A stretch of 64,000 nt of DNA from Timema cristinae (taxonomy: Eukaryota > Arthropoda > Insecta > Phasmatodea > Timematidae): positions 2,448,005-2,512,004 of the forward strand of contig JBCFYV010000012.1 in assembly GCA_039000515.1 (NCBI GenBank), in the 5' to 3' direction. A model generated the notes under the pieces. It did not search any database, was not told the origin of the DNA, and saw nothing but the letters and a program-made list of their open reading frames with translations. Shown piece by piece: positions 63,501 to 64,000 of this stretch (positions within the stretch are counted from its first letter, which is position 1; each line of letters opens with the position of its first letter). The position numbers and the translations under genes were made by a program.

Positions 63501-64000
63501 AGCAACGGTATGATGCTTTTGAGTTTGGACTCCTTTGGCCATACAGATTATCTCTGTCTTGAAGTACTTTAGTTTCTGAAACGTCGGTAGGCGCCATCTT
63601 GATATTGGAATGTTTTGCGCCGTTGTAAGCCTCGACTAGATTTTGTAGAACGTCCACATACAGATACATGTTATTTTTTTTAAAGTAGCGCCACATGCGT
63701 CCTATCAGAGTTCTATTGAATCGTTCCACGATGCTTGCCTTCACGTCCGGATTATGAGTGGTGTAGTAATGCACGCCTTCTTGCTTGAGAAATTTTCGGT
63801 CTAGACGTGCCGTGAACTATGTCCCCTTGTCCGTCTGGAGGTTTAAGGCCACTTTGTATGAAAATGTCCCGAAAGGCGTCTCTCCCGACGCTCCTGGTCT
63901 TGGACGGAAGCGTCCTCGCCTAGGCCATCTTGCTAAACACGTCGATGACGGTGAGCAAGAACACTGCACCGTCGTTGTATTTTCCGAGACGTCGCATATC
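63485..64000 (-). pseudogene. Retrovirus-type integrase, copy A', C-terminally deleted and cut by window end
   Basis: The 91-codon open stretch from 63,774 shows the third catalytic residue in ASIVERFNRTLIGRM, then YVDVLQNLVEAYNGAKHSN and VSETKVLQDRDNLYGQRSP, after which it enters the basic-protein gene with no chromodomain. The second Asp lies in QTDKG (about 63,822-63,840). The first Asp is just outside the window. The same internal deletion as copy A is present. Confidence 0.87.

Larger units (their letters stand above)
39493..64000 (-). repeat. Right arm of giant inverted duplication
   Basis: This is the reverse-complement counterpart of about 4,600-29,133. It starts immediately after a 100-N gap, two bases inside the 9-bp target-site duplication of a SINE, and continues past the window end. 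Its Polinton genes carry fewer frame breaks than the left arm in several places (protease A', capsid A', unknown gene B'). Whether it is a real second copy or a misplaced haplotype contig cannot be decided from the sequence. Confidence 0.93.

Noticed and set aside
1..64000. CRISPR array or bacterial operon
   Set aside because: No regularly spaced identical repeats with unique spacers, and all context is eukaryotic transposable elements.

Overview
The window looks like a repeat-rich, AT-rich invertebrate (probably arthropod) nuclear scaffold. The evidence is tRNA-derived SINEs with target-site duplications, gypsy-type LTR pieces, a hAT element, and virus-like genes with arthropod-style core promoters (a TATA box about 31 nt before TCAGTC). 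No intact, recognisable host protein gene is visible. Host identity is an inference.

Layout: the scaffold is one huge inverted arrangement. About 4,600-29,130 reads again, reverse-complemented, at 39,493-64,000; paired positions sum to about 68,630-68,660. The outer ends run off the window. Between the arms lies a 10.2-kb unduplicated spacer (29,131-39,392), followed by exactly 100 N. The right contig begins two bases inside the target-site duplication of a SINE, so the palindrome may be a scaffolding join of two haplotype contigs rather than real DNA.

Each arm carries two head-to-tail copies (A outer, B inner) of a Polinton/Maverick (adintovirus-like) element. The order is PolB (copy A only), packaging ATPase, a small hydrophobic-tailed protein, a conserved core protein, retrovirus-type integrase with chromodomain, penton-like protein, small basic protein, major capsid protein, a DnaQ-like exonuclease candidate, adenain-type cysteine protease, and a conserved ~235-aa protein of unknown function. 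Nearly every gene is cut by frameshifts. The 180-codon protease at 60,956-61,498 is open. Copy A has lost the integrase C-terminus, the penton-like gene and the start of the basic gene. Copy B has no PolB, lacks the Walker B part of its ATPase, and has Tyr for the catalytic Cys in its protease. Each of these lesions except the missing PolB can be seen in both arms; the PolB position of the right-arm A copy is outside the window.

Inside the Polintons each arm holds, in mirror order: a gypsy reverse-transcriptase fragment, AT-rich DNA with a G17 tract, a LINE-like tail, a broken nuclease-like gene with an EEADTR motif, an LTR with reiterated primer-binding-site-like leader and a gag-like gene with a 30-bp coding minisatellite, and a SINE. 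The spacer has a second LTR-plus-leader copy split by a SINE, a 44-bp SINE fragment, a hAT element with ZBED-type transposase remains, further SINEs, and a foldback element enclosing a GC-richer segment with a 158-codon ORF.
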